Part shown: one piece after another, positions 9,547-17,887 of the stretch | How the letters are laid out: every line of letters starts with the position of its first letter | Position numbering within the stretch: the stretch's first letter is position 1 | NCBI RefSeq assembly: GCF_013307435.2 | Contig: NZ_CP102845.1 | Span: forward strand, 5,231,222-5,295,221 | Direction of reading: 5' to 3' | Length of the DNA stretch: 64,000 nucleotides | DNA from: Microvirga terrae | Lineage (GTDB): Bacteria > Pseudomonadota > Alphaproteobacteria > Rhizobiales > Beijerinckiaceae | The notes under the pieces: generated by a model | The model's database searches: none | The model's input: the letters and a program-made list of their open reading frames with translations, nothing else | Told to the model about the DNA's origin: nothing | Translations under genes and position numbers: made by a program

Positions 9547-10245
9547 ATGCCAACGATCGCCCTTGTCGATGACGATCGCAACATCCTGACCTCTGTTTCC
9601 ATCGCCCTCGAAGCGGAGGGCTATCGCATTCAGACCTATACGGATGGGGCCTCGGCCCTCGACGGGCTCAAGCATGCGCCGCCGGACCTGGCGATCTTCG
9701 ACATCAAGATGCCGCGCATGGACGGAATGGAGCTCCTGCGCCGCCTGCGGCAGAAATCGGACCTGCCGGTGATCTTCCTGACCTCCAAGGACGAGGAAAT
9801 CGACGAGCTGTTCGGCCTCAAGATGGGCGCCGACGACTTCATCCGGAAGCCTTTCTCCCAGCGCCTTCTCGTCGAGCGCGTGAAGGCCGTTCTGCGGCGT
9901 TTCGCGCCCAAGGACCAGACTGCCCCCAAGGAGGCCGATCCGAAGGCTCTCGAGCGGGGCCAGCTCAAGATGGATCCCGAGCGCCACGCCTGCACCTGGA
10001 AGGGCGAGCCGGTCACCCTCACGGTGACGGAATTCCTGATCCTGCAGGCGCTCGCCACGCGCCCCGGAGTGGTGAAAAGCCGCAACGCCCTGATGGATGC
10101 GGCCTATGACGATCAGGTCTATGTGGACGACCGCACCATCGACAGCCACATCAAGCGCCTGCGCAAGAAGTTCAAGTCGGTTGACCAGAGTTTCGAAATG
10201 ATCGAGACCCTCTACGGCGTGGGCTACCGCTTCAAGGAAGCCTGA
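9547..10245 (+). CDS. chvI: Two-component response regulator ChvI
   Basis: This 232-residue OmpR/PhoB-type regulator has a receiver domain (residues 1-120) with acidic pocket VDDD at 8-10, phospho-acceptor Asp52 in [10 protein letters not shown], Thr in FLTSKD and Lys in IRKPF. A winged-helix domain follows (about 130-230) and ends [11 protein letters not shown]. In rhizobia ChvI, with ChvG and periplasmic ExoR, controls exopolysaccharide, motility and acid/envelope stress genes. Next to chvG and divergent from pckA, the synteny confirms identity. An inverted repeat lies just upstream. Confidence 0.95.
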   Translation: MPTIALVDDDRNILTSVSIALEAEGYRIQTYTDGASALDGLKHAPPDLAIFDIKMPRMDGMELLRRLRQKSDLPVIFLTSKDEEIDELFGLKMGADDFIRKPFSQRLLVERVKAVLRRFAPKDQTAPKEADPKALERGQLKMDPERHACTWKGEPVTLTVTEFLILQALATRPGVVKSRNALMDAAYDDQVYVDDRTIDSHIKRLRKKFKSVDQSFEMIETLYGVGYRFKEA

Positions 10246-10324
10246 CGCCTTGACGCGCAAGCAACCTGGAAAGACGGCCATGGTCCGGTGGACGCAAACC
10301 CGGACCGTGCCTTGAACGAGTGGC

Positions 10325-12172
10325 ATGAAGGCTGACCCCATCCACGCCGAGGCGGCGTTCGACGATCCGCCCGCTCCCCAGGGGGCCCTGGCCCGGCTGA
10401 AGCATTTCGGCCGCATGATCGTGCAGCGCGGCTCGTCGAGCCTGACGCGCCGGATCGTCGTGCTCAATCTGGCCGGGCTCGTGGCCCTGCTGATCGGCTT
10501 CCTGTATCTCAACCAGTTCCGCGAGGGCCTGATCGAAGCCCGGGTCCAGAGCCTTCTCACCCAGGGCGAGATCATCGCCGGGGCGATCGCAAGCTCCGCG
10601 ACGGTGGAGACCAACACCATCACCATCGATCCGGATCAACTCCTGCAGATGCAGGCCGGCGAGACCGAACGCTTCACCGACGAATCCTTCTCGGCCCTGG
10701 AATTCTCCATCAATCCGGAGCGCGTCGCCCCCCTGCTGCGCCGGCTGGTGACGCCGACCAAGACCCGCGCCCGCATCTTCGACCGCGAAGGCGCGCTCCT
10801 GCTCGATTCCAGGTCGTTCTATTCCCGCGGCGACATCCTGCGCATGGATCTGCCGCCGGTCGCCAATGTGGAGAACACGACAAGCTTCATCGAGCGGACG
10901 TGGAACAGCCTCCGCAAGATGTTCCGGCGCACCGTGCGGCCCGTTCTGGAGGAAGTCGGCCCCGCCAACGGCAAGTCCCTTCCGGAAGTCCAGCAGGCCT
11001 TCGCCGGCCAGCAATCGAGCGTGGTGCGCGTCAACAACCGCGGCGAGACCATCGTGTCGGTGGCCGTGCCGATCCAGCGCTTCCGCACGATCCAGGGCGC
11101 GCTCCTACTGTCGACCCAGGAAGGCGACATCGACGCCATCATCGCGTCCGAGCGCTTCGCGCTGCTCCAGGTGTTCCTGGTGGCGGCCGTGGTGATGATC
11201 GTCCTGTCGCTCTTCCTCGCCGGCGCGATCGCCGGTCCGGTCCGGCGGCTGGCGGAAGCCGCCGAGCGGGTGCGCTGGGGCACGAAGTCCCGCCAGGAGA
11301 TCCCCGACTTCACCGGCCGCGCGGACGAAATCGGCCACCTCTCGGGCGCCCTGCGGGACATGACCAAGGCGCTCTACAACCGCATCGACGCCATCGAGAG
11401 CTTCGCGGCGGACGTGGCCCACGAGCTGAAGAACCCGCTGACCTCCCTGCGCAGCGCCGTCGAGACCCTGCCGCTCGCCCGCAACGACGAGTCGCGTCAG
11501 CGTCTCCTGTCGATCATCCAGCACGACGTGAAGCGCCTCGACCGGCTGATCAGCGACATCTCGGATGCCTCGCGCCTTGATGCGGAGCTCGCCCGCGCCG
11601 ACGCGGAGCCCGTGGATATGGTCCGCCTTCTGGACGCGGTGGTGTCGGTCGCCAACGAGCGGCGCCAGGGGCACGACCCGCTCATCACCCTGAGCATCGA
11701 CCGGCAGGCACAGGGCCGCGACGCGTTCCTCGTCCTCGGCCACGACAGCCGCCTGGGTCAGGTCTTCAACAACCTGATCGACAACGCCCGCTCCTTCTCG
11801 CCGCCCGACGAGCCCGTGAAGGTCTCCATGCGCCGCCGCAGAAACCAGGTGGAAATCCTGGTGGAGGACAGCGGCCCCGGCATCGAGCCCGATGCTCTCG
11901 ACCGGATCTTCGAGCGCTTCTACACGGACCGCCCCGAGCAGGGCTTCGGCCAGAATTCCGGCCTCGGCCTGTCCATCTCGCGCCAGATCATCGAGGCCCA
12001 TCGCGGAACGATCCGGGCCGAGAACCGGCTCGGTCCTCCCGACGAGGACGGCGAGCCCGAGCGCCTGGGCGCCCGCTTCGTGATCCGTCTTCCGGTCGAA
12101 GGCGTGAAGGCCAAGAAGGAGCAGGAGAGGAAGGACAGGGCCAGGCGCGATCCCGGGAAGAAAGCCCCGTGA
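10325..12172 (+). CDS. chvG: Sensor histidine kinase ChvG
   Basis: This 615-residue membrane kinase has TM1 at about residues 43-63 (IVVLNLAGLVALLIGFLYL), a periplasmic stretch of about 230 residues, TM2 (LLQVFLVAAVVMIVLSLFLAG), then HAMP, HisKA and HATPase domains. The phospho-acceptor is His366 in VAHELKNPLTSLR, and the N box is VFNNLIDNARSFS, followed by DSGPGIEPDALDRIFERFY and NSGLGLSIS. The sensor region matches ChvG/ExoS, which ExoR inhibits in related bacteria. It starts 79 bases after chvI. The last codon overlaps the hprK start (GTGA), showing tight coupling to the PTS-Ntr genes. Confidence 0.95.
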   Translation: MKADPIHAEAAFDDPPAPQGALARLKHFGRMIVQRGSSSLTRRIVVLNLAGLVALLIGFLYLNQFREGLIEARVQSLLTQGEIIAGAIASSATVETNTITIDPDQLLQMQAGETERFTDESFSALEFSINPERVAPLLRRLVTPTKTRARIFDREGALLLDSRSFYSRGDILRMDLPPVANVENTTSFIERTWNSLRKMFRRTVRPVLEEVGPANGKSLPEVQQAFAGQQSSVVRVNNRGETIVSVAVPIQRFRTIQGALLLSTQEGDIDAIIASERFALLQVFLVAAVVMIVLSLFLAGAIAGPVRRLAEAAERVRWGTKSRQEIPDFTGRADEIGHLSGALRDMTKALYNRIDAIESFAADVAHELKNPLTSLRSAVETLPLARNDESRQRLLSIIQHDVKRLDRLISDISDASRLDAELARADAEPVDMVRLLDAVVSVANERRQGHDPLITLSIDRQAQGRDAFLVLGHDSRLGQVFNNLIDNARSFSPPDEPVKVSMRRRRNQVEILVEDSGPGIEPDALDRIFERFYTDRPEQGFGQNSGLGLSISRQIIEAHRGTIRAENRLGPPDEDGEPERLGARFVIRLPVEGVKAKKEQERKDRARRDPGKKAP

Positions 12173-12624
12173 GCGAGGCGCAGACGATCCACGCCGGCTG
12201 CGTGCTGGTCGGCGAGGCCGGGCTCCTGATCCGGGGCCCGTCGGGATCGGGCAAGTCGACGCTCGCCCGCGAGGTGGTGTCGCTCGCCCTCAGGGCCGGC
12301 CGGTTCGGCCGGCTGGTCAGCGACGACCGTACGCGCCTTGAGGCACTCCATGGCCGCCTGCTGGCGCGGCCCGTGGATCCACTCGGCGGCAGCATCGAGG
12401 TCTTCGGTCTGGGCATCGTCCGGCAGGCCTTCGAGCCCGCGGCCGTCATTCGCCTGGTGGTCGATCTCTCAGAGGATCCGGCCCGCTATCCCGACGTGGA
12501 GGACGGGCATGTCGTCCTGTGCGGCGTCATGGTCCCTCGCATCCGGATGCAGGCCGGGGCAATCTCCGCAGACGTCGCCATGGGCTGCCTGAGTGGTCTG
12601 CGCGACACGGTCGTGACACTGTGA
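12169..12624 (+). CDS. hprK: HPr kinase/phosphorylase, short alphaproteobacterial form
   Basis: This 151-residue protein carries only the C-terminal kinase domain. The Walker A motif GPSGSGKST is at about residues 23-31, SDDRT follows as the Walker B-like element, and the HPr-binding region is near DPLGGSIEVFGLGIVRQAF. Classical Gram-positive HprK is about 310 residues with an extra N-terminal domain that is absent here. This short form is the norm in Alphaproteobacteria. It would phosphorylate HPr on a serine and so link metabolic state to the PTS and ChvGI. GTG start at 12169 overlaps the chvG stop by 4 bases. Confidence 0.92.
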   Translation: MSEAQTIHAGCVLVGEAGLLIRGPSGSGKSTLAREVVSLALRAGRFGRLVSDDRTRLEALHGRLLARPVDPLGGSIEVFGLGIVRQAFEPAAVIRLVVDLSEDPARYPDVEDGHVVLCGVMVPRIRMQAGAISADVAMGCLSGLRDTVVTL

Positions 12625-12712
12625 TGAACTTTTCCTCTCAATGCTCTTGCGCTTGGCTTCGCGGTGCACAAAATAGCGGCTCCGCTCTCGGAGCGTTCGG
12701 ACTTGTAACATT

Positions 12713-13114
12713 ATGATTGGAATGGTGCTCGTCACCCACGGGCAGCTCGCGACGGAATTCAAAGCGGCGCTTGAGCATGTCGTGGGGCCCCAAGAGCAGC
12801 TCGAAACGATCACGATCGGCCCCGACGACGACATGGAGACACGGCGCAAGGACATCATGGCCGCCGTGTGCCGGGTCAACTCGGGACAGGGAGTCGTGGT
12901 TCTGACGGACATGTTCGGCGGCACGCCGTCGAACCTGGCCCTCTCCTGCATGAACGGGGGCTCCGTCGAGGTGGTCGCGGGCATCAATCTGCCCATGCTG
13001 ATCAAGCTGGCTTCCGTCCGGGATGAGGAGCCCCTGTCCGACGCGGTCTCCCATGCCCAGGAGGCGGGGCGCAAGTACATCAACATCGCCTCGCGCGTCC
13101 TCTCCGGAAAGTAA
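12713..13114 (+). CDS. PTS EIIA component, mannose family
   Basis: This 133-residue protein matches a stand-alone EIIA(Man) domain. The phospho-histidine is His9 in LVTHGQLA, and the fold signature VVLTDMFGGTPSNLA is at about residues 62-76. Alphaproteobacteria lack most sugar permease EII components, and this protein is a regulatory phosphate acceptor from HPr, not a transporter part. It is separated from hprK by 88 bases, which contain a small hairpin (GCTCCG 12679-12684 with CGGAGC 12689-12694), and precedes HPr by 5 bases. No good Shine-Dalgarno is visible ahead of ATG 12713. Confidence 0.93.
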   Translation: MIGMVLVTHGQLATEFKAALEHVVGPQEQLETITIGPDDDMETRRKDIMAAVCRVNSGQGVVVLTDMFGGTPSNLALSCMNGGSVEVVAGINLPMLIKLASVRDEEPLSDAVSHAQEAGRKYINIASRVLSGK

Positions 13115-13119
13115 GCTTC

Positions 13120-13440
13120 ATGGACCGGCCCTTCGATCAGGACTGCCCGCCTGCCGCCGTGCCGGATGGAGCCGAGGTCCGGGAGCTTCCCATCATCAAC
13201 CGCCGGGGCCTGCACGCCCGCGCCTCTGCCAAGTTCGTTCAGACCGTCGAGCGCTTCAATTCCGACGTCACCGTGACCCGCTGCGGCGAGACCGTGGGCG
13301 GGCGCTCGATCATGGGACTGCTGACCCTGGCGGCCGCCCAGGGCACCTCGATCACCGTCACGGCCAAGGGCGAGGACGCCGCCCTCTGCCTCCAGGCCAT
13401 CGACGACCTGCTCGCCAACCGGTTCGGCGAAGACGAGTGA
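13120..13440 (+). CDS. ptsH: HPr family phosphocarrier protein
   Basis: This 106-residue protein has the HPr histidine site [14 protein letters not shown] (His32) and a regulatory serine region [14 protein letters not shown], the expected HprK target. It relays phosphate from EI(Ntr), which is not in the window, to EIIA-type proteins. An extension of about 20 residues precedes the HPr fold (residues 22-106), slightly longer than the minimal 85-90. It follows the EIIA gene by 5 bases and lies in the chvI-chvG-hprK-EIIA-HPr operon. It could equally be called NPr, its regulatory paralogue name. Confidence 0.93.
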   Translation: MDRPFDQDCPPAAVPDGAEVRELPIINRRGLHARASAKFVQTVERFNSDVTVTRCGETVGGRSIMGLLTLAAAQGTSITVTAKGEDAALCLQAIDDLLANRFGEDE

Positions 13441-13451
13441 TCGAAGCAGAC

Positions 13452-13471
13452 ATATAAAGACATCTTTATAT
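13452..13471. promoter_or_regulatory. Perfect palindrome upstream of ahcY, likely ArsR-type SAM/SAH-cycle operator
   Basis: ATATAAAGA (13452-13460) and TCTTTATAT (13463-13471) are exact reverse complements around a CA spacer, in an otherwise GC-rich gap and 76 bases before the ahcY start. From memory, ArsR-family regulators of the methionine cycle (SahR/SamR) use palindromes of this kind ahead of ahcY. The naming is inference, but the palindrome itself is unambiguous. Confidence 0.65.
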
Positions 13472-13546
13472 CTTGATTGCCTCTCCCCGCGAGCTCTGCT
13501 AGAGACTGCGCCAATTCAACCGAACAGGCGCAAGAGAAAGGCCATC

Positions 13547-14947
13547 ATGGCACAGGATTACATCGTCAAAGACATCAGCCTTGCCGATTTCGGCCGCAAG
13601 GAGATCTCGATCGCCGAGACCGAGATGCCGGGCCTGATGGCCATTCGCGAGGAATACGGCCCGAAGCAGCCCCTGAAGGGCGCGCGCATCGCCGGTTCGC
13701 TCCACATGACCATTCAGACCGCCGTGCTGATCGAGACCCTGAAGGCTCTCGGCGCGGATATCCGCTGGGTGTCCTGCAACATCTATTCGACCCAGGACCA
13801 CGCCGCCGCCGCCATCGCGGCCGCCGGCATCCCGGTCTTCGCCTACAAGGGCGAGAGCCTGAAGGAGTACTGGGACTACACCGCCAAGCTGTTCGACTGG
13901 CACGGCGGCGGCGTCCCGAACATGATCCTCGACGACGGCGGCGATGCCACCATGCTGGTCCATCTCGGCCTGCGCGCCGAGCAGGGCGACACCACCTTCC
14001 TGGACAAGCCGGGCTCGGAAGAGGAAGAGGTGTTCTTCGCGCTCATCCGGCGTCTCCTCGCCGAGAAGCCGAAGGGCTGGTTCGCCGAGATCGCCAATGC
14101 GATCAAGGGCGTGTCGGAGGAGACCACCACGGGCGTTCACCGCCTCTACATCATGGAGAAGGAGGGCAAGCTCCTCTTCCCGGCGATCAACGTCAACGAC
14201 TCGGTGACCAAGTCCAAGTTCGACAACCTTTACGGCTGCCGCGAGTCGCTGGTCGACGGCATCCGCCGCGGCACGGACGTGATGATGGCCGGCAAGGTCG
14301 CCATGGTGGCGGGCTTCGGCGACGTGGGCAAGGGCTCCGCCGCCTCCCTGCGCCAGGCCGGCTGCCGCGTGCTCGTGTCGGAAGTCGACCCGATCTGCGC
14401 TCTCCAGGCCGCCATGGAGGGCTACGAGGTCACGACCATGGAGGACGCGGCTCCGCGCGCCGACATCTTCGTCACCGCCACCGGCAACAAGGACGTCATC
14501 ACCCTTGATCACATGAGGGCGATGAAGGACCGGGCGATCGTCTGCAACATCGGCCACTTCGACAACGAGATCCAGGTCGCCGGCCTGAAGAACCTCACCT
14601 GGACCAACATCAAGCCGCAGGTCGACGAGATCACGTTCCCCGACGGACACCGCATCATCCTGCTCTCGGAAGGCCGCCTCGTGAACCTCGGCAACGCTAT
14701 GGGACATCCGTCCTTCGTGATGTCGGCCTCCTTCACCAACCAGACGCTGGCCCAGATCGAGCTCTTCGGCCAGCAGGGCAAGTACGAGAAGAAGGTCTAC
14801 ACCCTGCCGAAGCACCTGGACGAGAAGGTCGCGTCGCTGCACCTGGAGAAGATCGGCGTGAAGCTCACCAAGCTTCGCCCCGACCAGGCGTCCTATATCG
14901 GCGTCTCCGAGAAGGGCCCGTTCAAGCCGGATCACTACCGCTACTGA
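13547..14947 (+). CDS. ahcY: Adenosylhomocysteinase (S-adenosyl-L-homocysteine hydrolase)
   Basis: This 466-residue NAD-dependent cytosolic enzyme cleaves SAH to homocysteine and adenosine and so relieves product inhibition of methyltransferases. Visible landmarks are the substrate region [15 protein letters not shown] (about 60-75), [16 protein letters not shown], the NAD-binding [12 protein letters not shown] (about 255-266) and the C-terminal [24 protein letters not shown], which closes the neighbouring NAD site. The roughly 40-residue insert typical of bacterial and plant enzymes is present. A strong hairpin terminator follows, and the palindrome at 13452 lies upstream. It is a conserved neighbour of the ChvGI-PTS operon in rhizobia. 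Confidence 0.97.
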   Translation: MAQDYIVKDISLADFGRKEISIAETEMPGLMAIREEYGPKQPLKGARIAGSLHMTIQTAVLIETLKALGADIRWVSCNIYSTQDHAAAAIAAAGIPVFAYKGESLKEYWDYTAKLFDWHGGGVPNMILDDGGDATMLVHLGLRAEQGDTTFLDKPGSEEEEVFFALIRRLLAEKPKGWFAEIANAIKGVSEETTTGVHRLYIMEKEGKLLFPAINVNDSVTKSKFDNLYGCRESLVDGIRRGTDVMMAGKVAMVAGFGDVGKGSAASLRQAGCRVLVSEVDPICALQAAMEGYEVTTMEDAAPRADIFVTATGNKDVITLDHMRAMKDRAIVCNIGHFDNEIQVAGLKNLTWTNIKPQVDEITFPDGHRIILLSEGRLVNLGNAMGHPSFVMSASFTNQTLAQIELFGQQGKYEKKVYTLPKHLDEKVASLHLEKIGVKLTKLRPDQASYIGVSEKGPFKPDHYRY

Positions 14948-14972
14948 TCGGCCGTCTTCCGGCCCACAATCG

Positions 14973-14998
14973 AAAGCCCGGCTTCGGCCGGGCTTTTT
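14973..14998 (+). terminator. Rho-independent terminator of ahcY
   Basis: AAAGCCCGGC (14973-14982) pairs with GCCGGGCTTT (14987-14996) around a TTCG tetraloop and runs into a T tract. It begins 26 bases after the ahcY stop. Confidence 0.92.
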
Positions 14999-15287
14999 CT
15001 TTTGTCGACGGCTGACGAATCGACAGAGTGTCGCACCGGCATGTGTGTGTCTCAAATGCAATATGGTTCGACGAATTGCGCACAGGTTCTCCAAAGGAAG
15101 TTTAAGCCGGTGTTAACCCCCTTCCTGGCGGAGTCAGGGGTAGTCTAGAGTGAACGCGAATCGACCGGCTGTGCTGTGGCTTCGAACCTGCGCCGGCAGT
15201 TCCGTTCATGCGTAGACGGTTGACCTCTGCGGCGCAGAAAAGCGCAGCCGGGGCTCGATCCAACTTGGCCTGAATGTCGGGCCGCCA
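14999..15287. other. divL upstream region
   Basis: This 289-base gap contains no gene. It holds a perfect CtrA-type box at 15102-15116 and GANTC sites at 15017-15021, 15131-15135 and 15158-15162. Both elements are cell-cycle signals in Alphaproteobacteria, which suits the function of the downstream gene. Confidence 0.6.
15102..15116. promoter_or_regulatory. CtrA-binding box (TTAA-N7-TTAA) upstream of divL
   Basis: TTAA at 15102-15105 and TTAA at 15113-15116 are separated by exactly seven bases, the full consensus for the master cell-cycle regulator CtrA. It lies 172 bases before the divL start, in a GC-rich genome where TTAA is scarce. Confidence 0.65.
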
Positions 15288-17879
15288 ATGAAGAAAGGGC
15301 AGCGCGGCATGGCCGGCCAAAGGGAGCGTCACGACGGTGTGAAGGACGGGAGGGGCTCTCTCGTCGGCGCCGCCCGCGTTCCCCTGTCCCTGATACTCTT
15401 CGCAGGCACCGCCCCGGCGGCCCTCGCCAACGGCCTGCTGCTCCCCATCGCGGAAGGCGCCTCGGACCTTCTGGGCTTCCTGCACAGCTTCGACCTTCAC
15501 AACGCGGCCTATTTCGGCCTCTTCATGGGCCTTGTCGCCTTCTCGACCACCACCGCCCTCCTGCTCATGCGCGAGCAGAAGCGCTCCGCCCGGATGGAGC
15601 GCCGTCTGCGCAACGAGCTCGACGCCCTCCGGGGTGCGGACGATCTCGCGGCCCTTCTCATGGGGTCGGAACGTCAGCTCCTGGTGAGCTGGCACGGCCG
15701 CGACGGCGAACCGCGCTTCCAGGGCGATCCCTCCATCGTGGGCGACAATGCCCCGGCCCAGCGCGCCCTGGCGTTCGGCACCTGGCTCGCGCCTGCCGAT
15801 GCGGCCGCCGTGGACATCGCCCTCGAGCAGCTCAAGCAGCGCGGCCAGGGCTTCCGCCTCACCGGCCGGTGCACGGCGGGCCGCCGCTTCGTCGACGTGG
15901 AAGGCCGCACCATCGGCGGACGGGCGATCCTGCGCCTGCGGGACGTGACGGGCGACCGGGCCGAACTCATGACGGCCCAGAACCAACTGGCGACCGCACG
16001 CAGCGACCTGCGCGCCATGACGATGCTTCTCGACGACGTCGCCTACCCGCTCTGGATCCGCGATCAGCACGACAAGCTCCTCTGGGCCAACCAGGCCTAT
16101 CTGCGGTCGGTGGAGGCCAAGGACCTCGACGACGCCATCGCGCGCTCCCTCGAGCTTCTTGGAGCGATCACCCGGGATGAGGCGCGGCGCCAGCGCCAGT
16201 CGGGCACCACCTTCTCGGGCCGCGTGACCGCCGTGGTGGCAGGCCACCGGGCCGTTCTCGACGTGATCGAGCGCCCCACGTCCGGCGGCAGCGCGGGCAT
16301 CGCCGTGGACGTGTCGGAACTCGAAGCGGTCCGCACGGATCTGCAGCGCCAGATGGATGCCCATGTGCGAACCCTGGATCAGCTGCCGACGGCCGTCGCG
16401 ATCTTCGACGGAACGCAGACCCTGATCTTCAGCAACGCGGCCTATCAGCAGCTCTGGGGCCTCGATCAGGCCTTTCTCGCGTCGCGGCCGACGGACGGCG
16501 AGGTTCTCGACCGCCTGCGCGCCGGCCGCAAGCTGCCCGAGCAGGCGGATTTCCGCGCCTGGAAGGCCGATTTTCTGCAGGGCTACCGCTCGGTCGAGCA
16601 GCAGGAGACCTGGTGGCACCTGCCCGACAGGCGCACCCTGCGCGTGGTCATCAACCCCAATCCGCAGGGCGGCGTGACCTATCTCTTCGACGACGTCAGC
16701 GAGCGCTTCGAGCTGGCCTCTCAGGTGCATTCGCTGACCCGCGTCCAGTCCGAAACCCTCGACACGCTCAAGGAAGGCGTCGCCGTGTTCGGTTCCGACG
16801 GGCGCCTCAAGCTGCACAACCGCGCCTTCGCCGAGATGTGGAACCTGCCGCCCGAGATGACGGGCGAGAATCCGCATATCGATACGATCATCAAGACCTG
16901 CCGCATGCTGACCTCGCAGGACGAGCCGTGGATCGACATCCGTGGCGCCGTGGCGGGCCTCGCGGACATGCGCATGGGCCTCACCTGCCGCATCGAGCGC
17001 CATGACGGCTCGGCTCTCGACTGCACCGCGCAGCCCCTGCCCGACGGCGCGACGTTGCTCAGCTTCACCGACGTGACGGCGAGCGTGAACGTGGAGCGTG
17101 CGCTGACCGAGCGCAACGACGCGCTCGAACGCGCCTCGCGCCTGCGCGACGAGTTCGTGCATCACGTGTCCTACGAGCTGCGTTCGCCGCTCACCAACAT
17201 CATCGGCTTCACGCAGCTTCTCGGCGACGAGACGGTGGGCGCGCTCAATCCGCGTCAGCGCGATTATGCCGACCACATCATGCGCTCGTCGGCGGCGCTG
17301 CTCGCAATCCTCAACGACATTCTCGATCTCGCGTCCATCGACACGGGCTCCCTGGAGCTCAGCCCTGAGATCGTCGACATCCGCTCCACCATCGAGGCCG
17401 CCATGCGCGGACTGGAGGACCGGCTCGCGGAATCCTCTCTCACGGTGATGGTCGATACGCCCGATGACATCGGCACCTTCGTGGCCGACGGCAAGCGCGT
17501 GCGGCAGATCCTGTTCAACCTTCTGTCCAACGCAGTCGGCTTCTCGTCGCCCGGTCAGACCATCCGGGTCTCGGCGCGCAAGCGTGGCGGCGAGGTGATC
17601 TTCGACGTGAAGGATCAGGGCCGCGGCATCCCGCCCGAGATCAAGGCGCGCATCTTTGAGCGGTTCGAGAGCCACACGCTGGGAACGCGCCACCGCGGCG
17701 TGGGCCTGGGCCTGTCGATCGTGCGCTCCTTCGTGGAGCTGCATGGCGGGCGCATCGAGGTATCGTCCGCCCCGGGCGTCGGCACCACCATCACGTGCAT
17801 CTTCCCGAACGACCGGCACGAGACGCCGTCCGATGGCCGTTCCGCGCAATCTGCGCTAACACCGATCGCAGCCGAGTAG
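15288..17879 (+). CDS. divL: DivL-type PAS domain cell-cycle pseudo-histidine kinase
   Basis: This 863-residue membrane protein has two N-terminal hydrophobic segments (about residues 30-58 and 74-95), several PAS-like regions (about 250-350, 365-480 and 490-610) and HisKA plus HATPase domains (about 615-850). At the phosphorylation site it reads HHVSYELRSPLTNI, with Tyr629 where a kinase has His. That substitution is the hallmark of DivL, which in Caulobacter acts allosterically on CckA and responds to DivK-P to control CtrA. The ATPase motifs (NLLSNAVGFS, DQGRGIPPEIKARIFERFES, GVGLGLSIV) look intact. Synteny with tsaE agrees with other Rhizobiales. A CtrA box lies upstream. Confidence 0.9.
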   Translation: MKKGQRGMAGQRERHDGVKDGRGSLVGAARVPLSLILFAGTAPAALANGLLLPIAEGASDLLGFLHSFDLHNAAYFGLFMGLVAFSTTTALLLMREQKRSARMERRLRNELDALRGADDLAALLMGSERQLLVSWHGRDGEPRFQGDPSIVGDNAPAQRALAFGTWLAPADAAAVDIALEQLKQRGQGFRLTGRCTAGRRFVDVEGRTIGGRAILRLRDVTGDRAELMTAQNQLATARSDLRAMTMLLDDVAYPLWIRDQHDKLLWANQAYLRSVEAKDLDDAIARSLELLGAITRDEARRQRQSGTTFSGRVTAVVAGHRAVLDVIERPTSGGSAGIAVDVSELEAVRTDLQRQMDAHVRTLDQLPTAVAIFDGTQTLIFSNAAYQQLWGLDQAFLASRPTDGEVLDRLRAGRKLPEQADFRAWKADFLQGYRSVEQQETWWHLPDRRTLRVVINPNPQGGVTYLFDDVSERFELASQVHSLTRVQSETLDTLKEGVAVFGSDGRLKLHNRAFAEMWNLPPEMTGENPHIDTIIKTCRMLTSQDEPWIDIRGAVAGLADMRMGLTCRIERHDGSALDCTAQPLPDGATLLSFTDVTASVNVERALTERNDALERASRLRDEFVHHVSYELRSPLTNIIGFTQLLGDETVGALNPRQRDYADHIMRSSAALLAILNDILDLASIDTGSLELSPEIVDIRSTIEAAMRGLEDRLAESSLTVMVDTPDDIGTFVADGKRVRQILFNLLSNAVGFSSPGQTIRVSARKRGGEVIFDVKDQGRGIPPEIKARIFERFESHTLGTRHRGVGLGLSIVRSFVELHGGRIEVSSAPGVGTTITCIFPNDRHETPSDGRSAQSALTPIAAE

Positions 17880-17887
17880 GAACAGCG

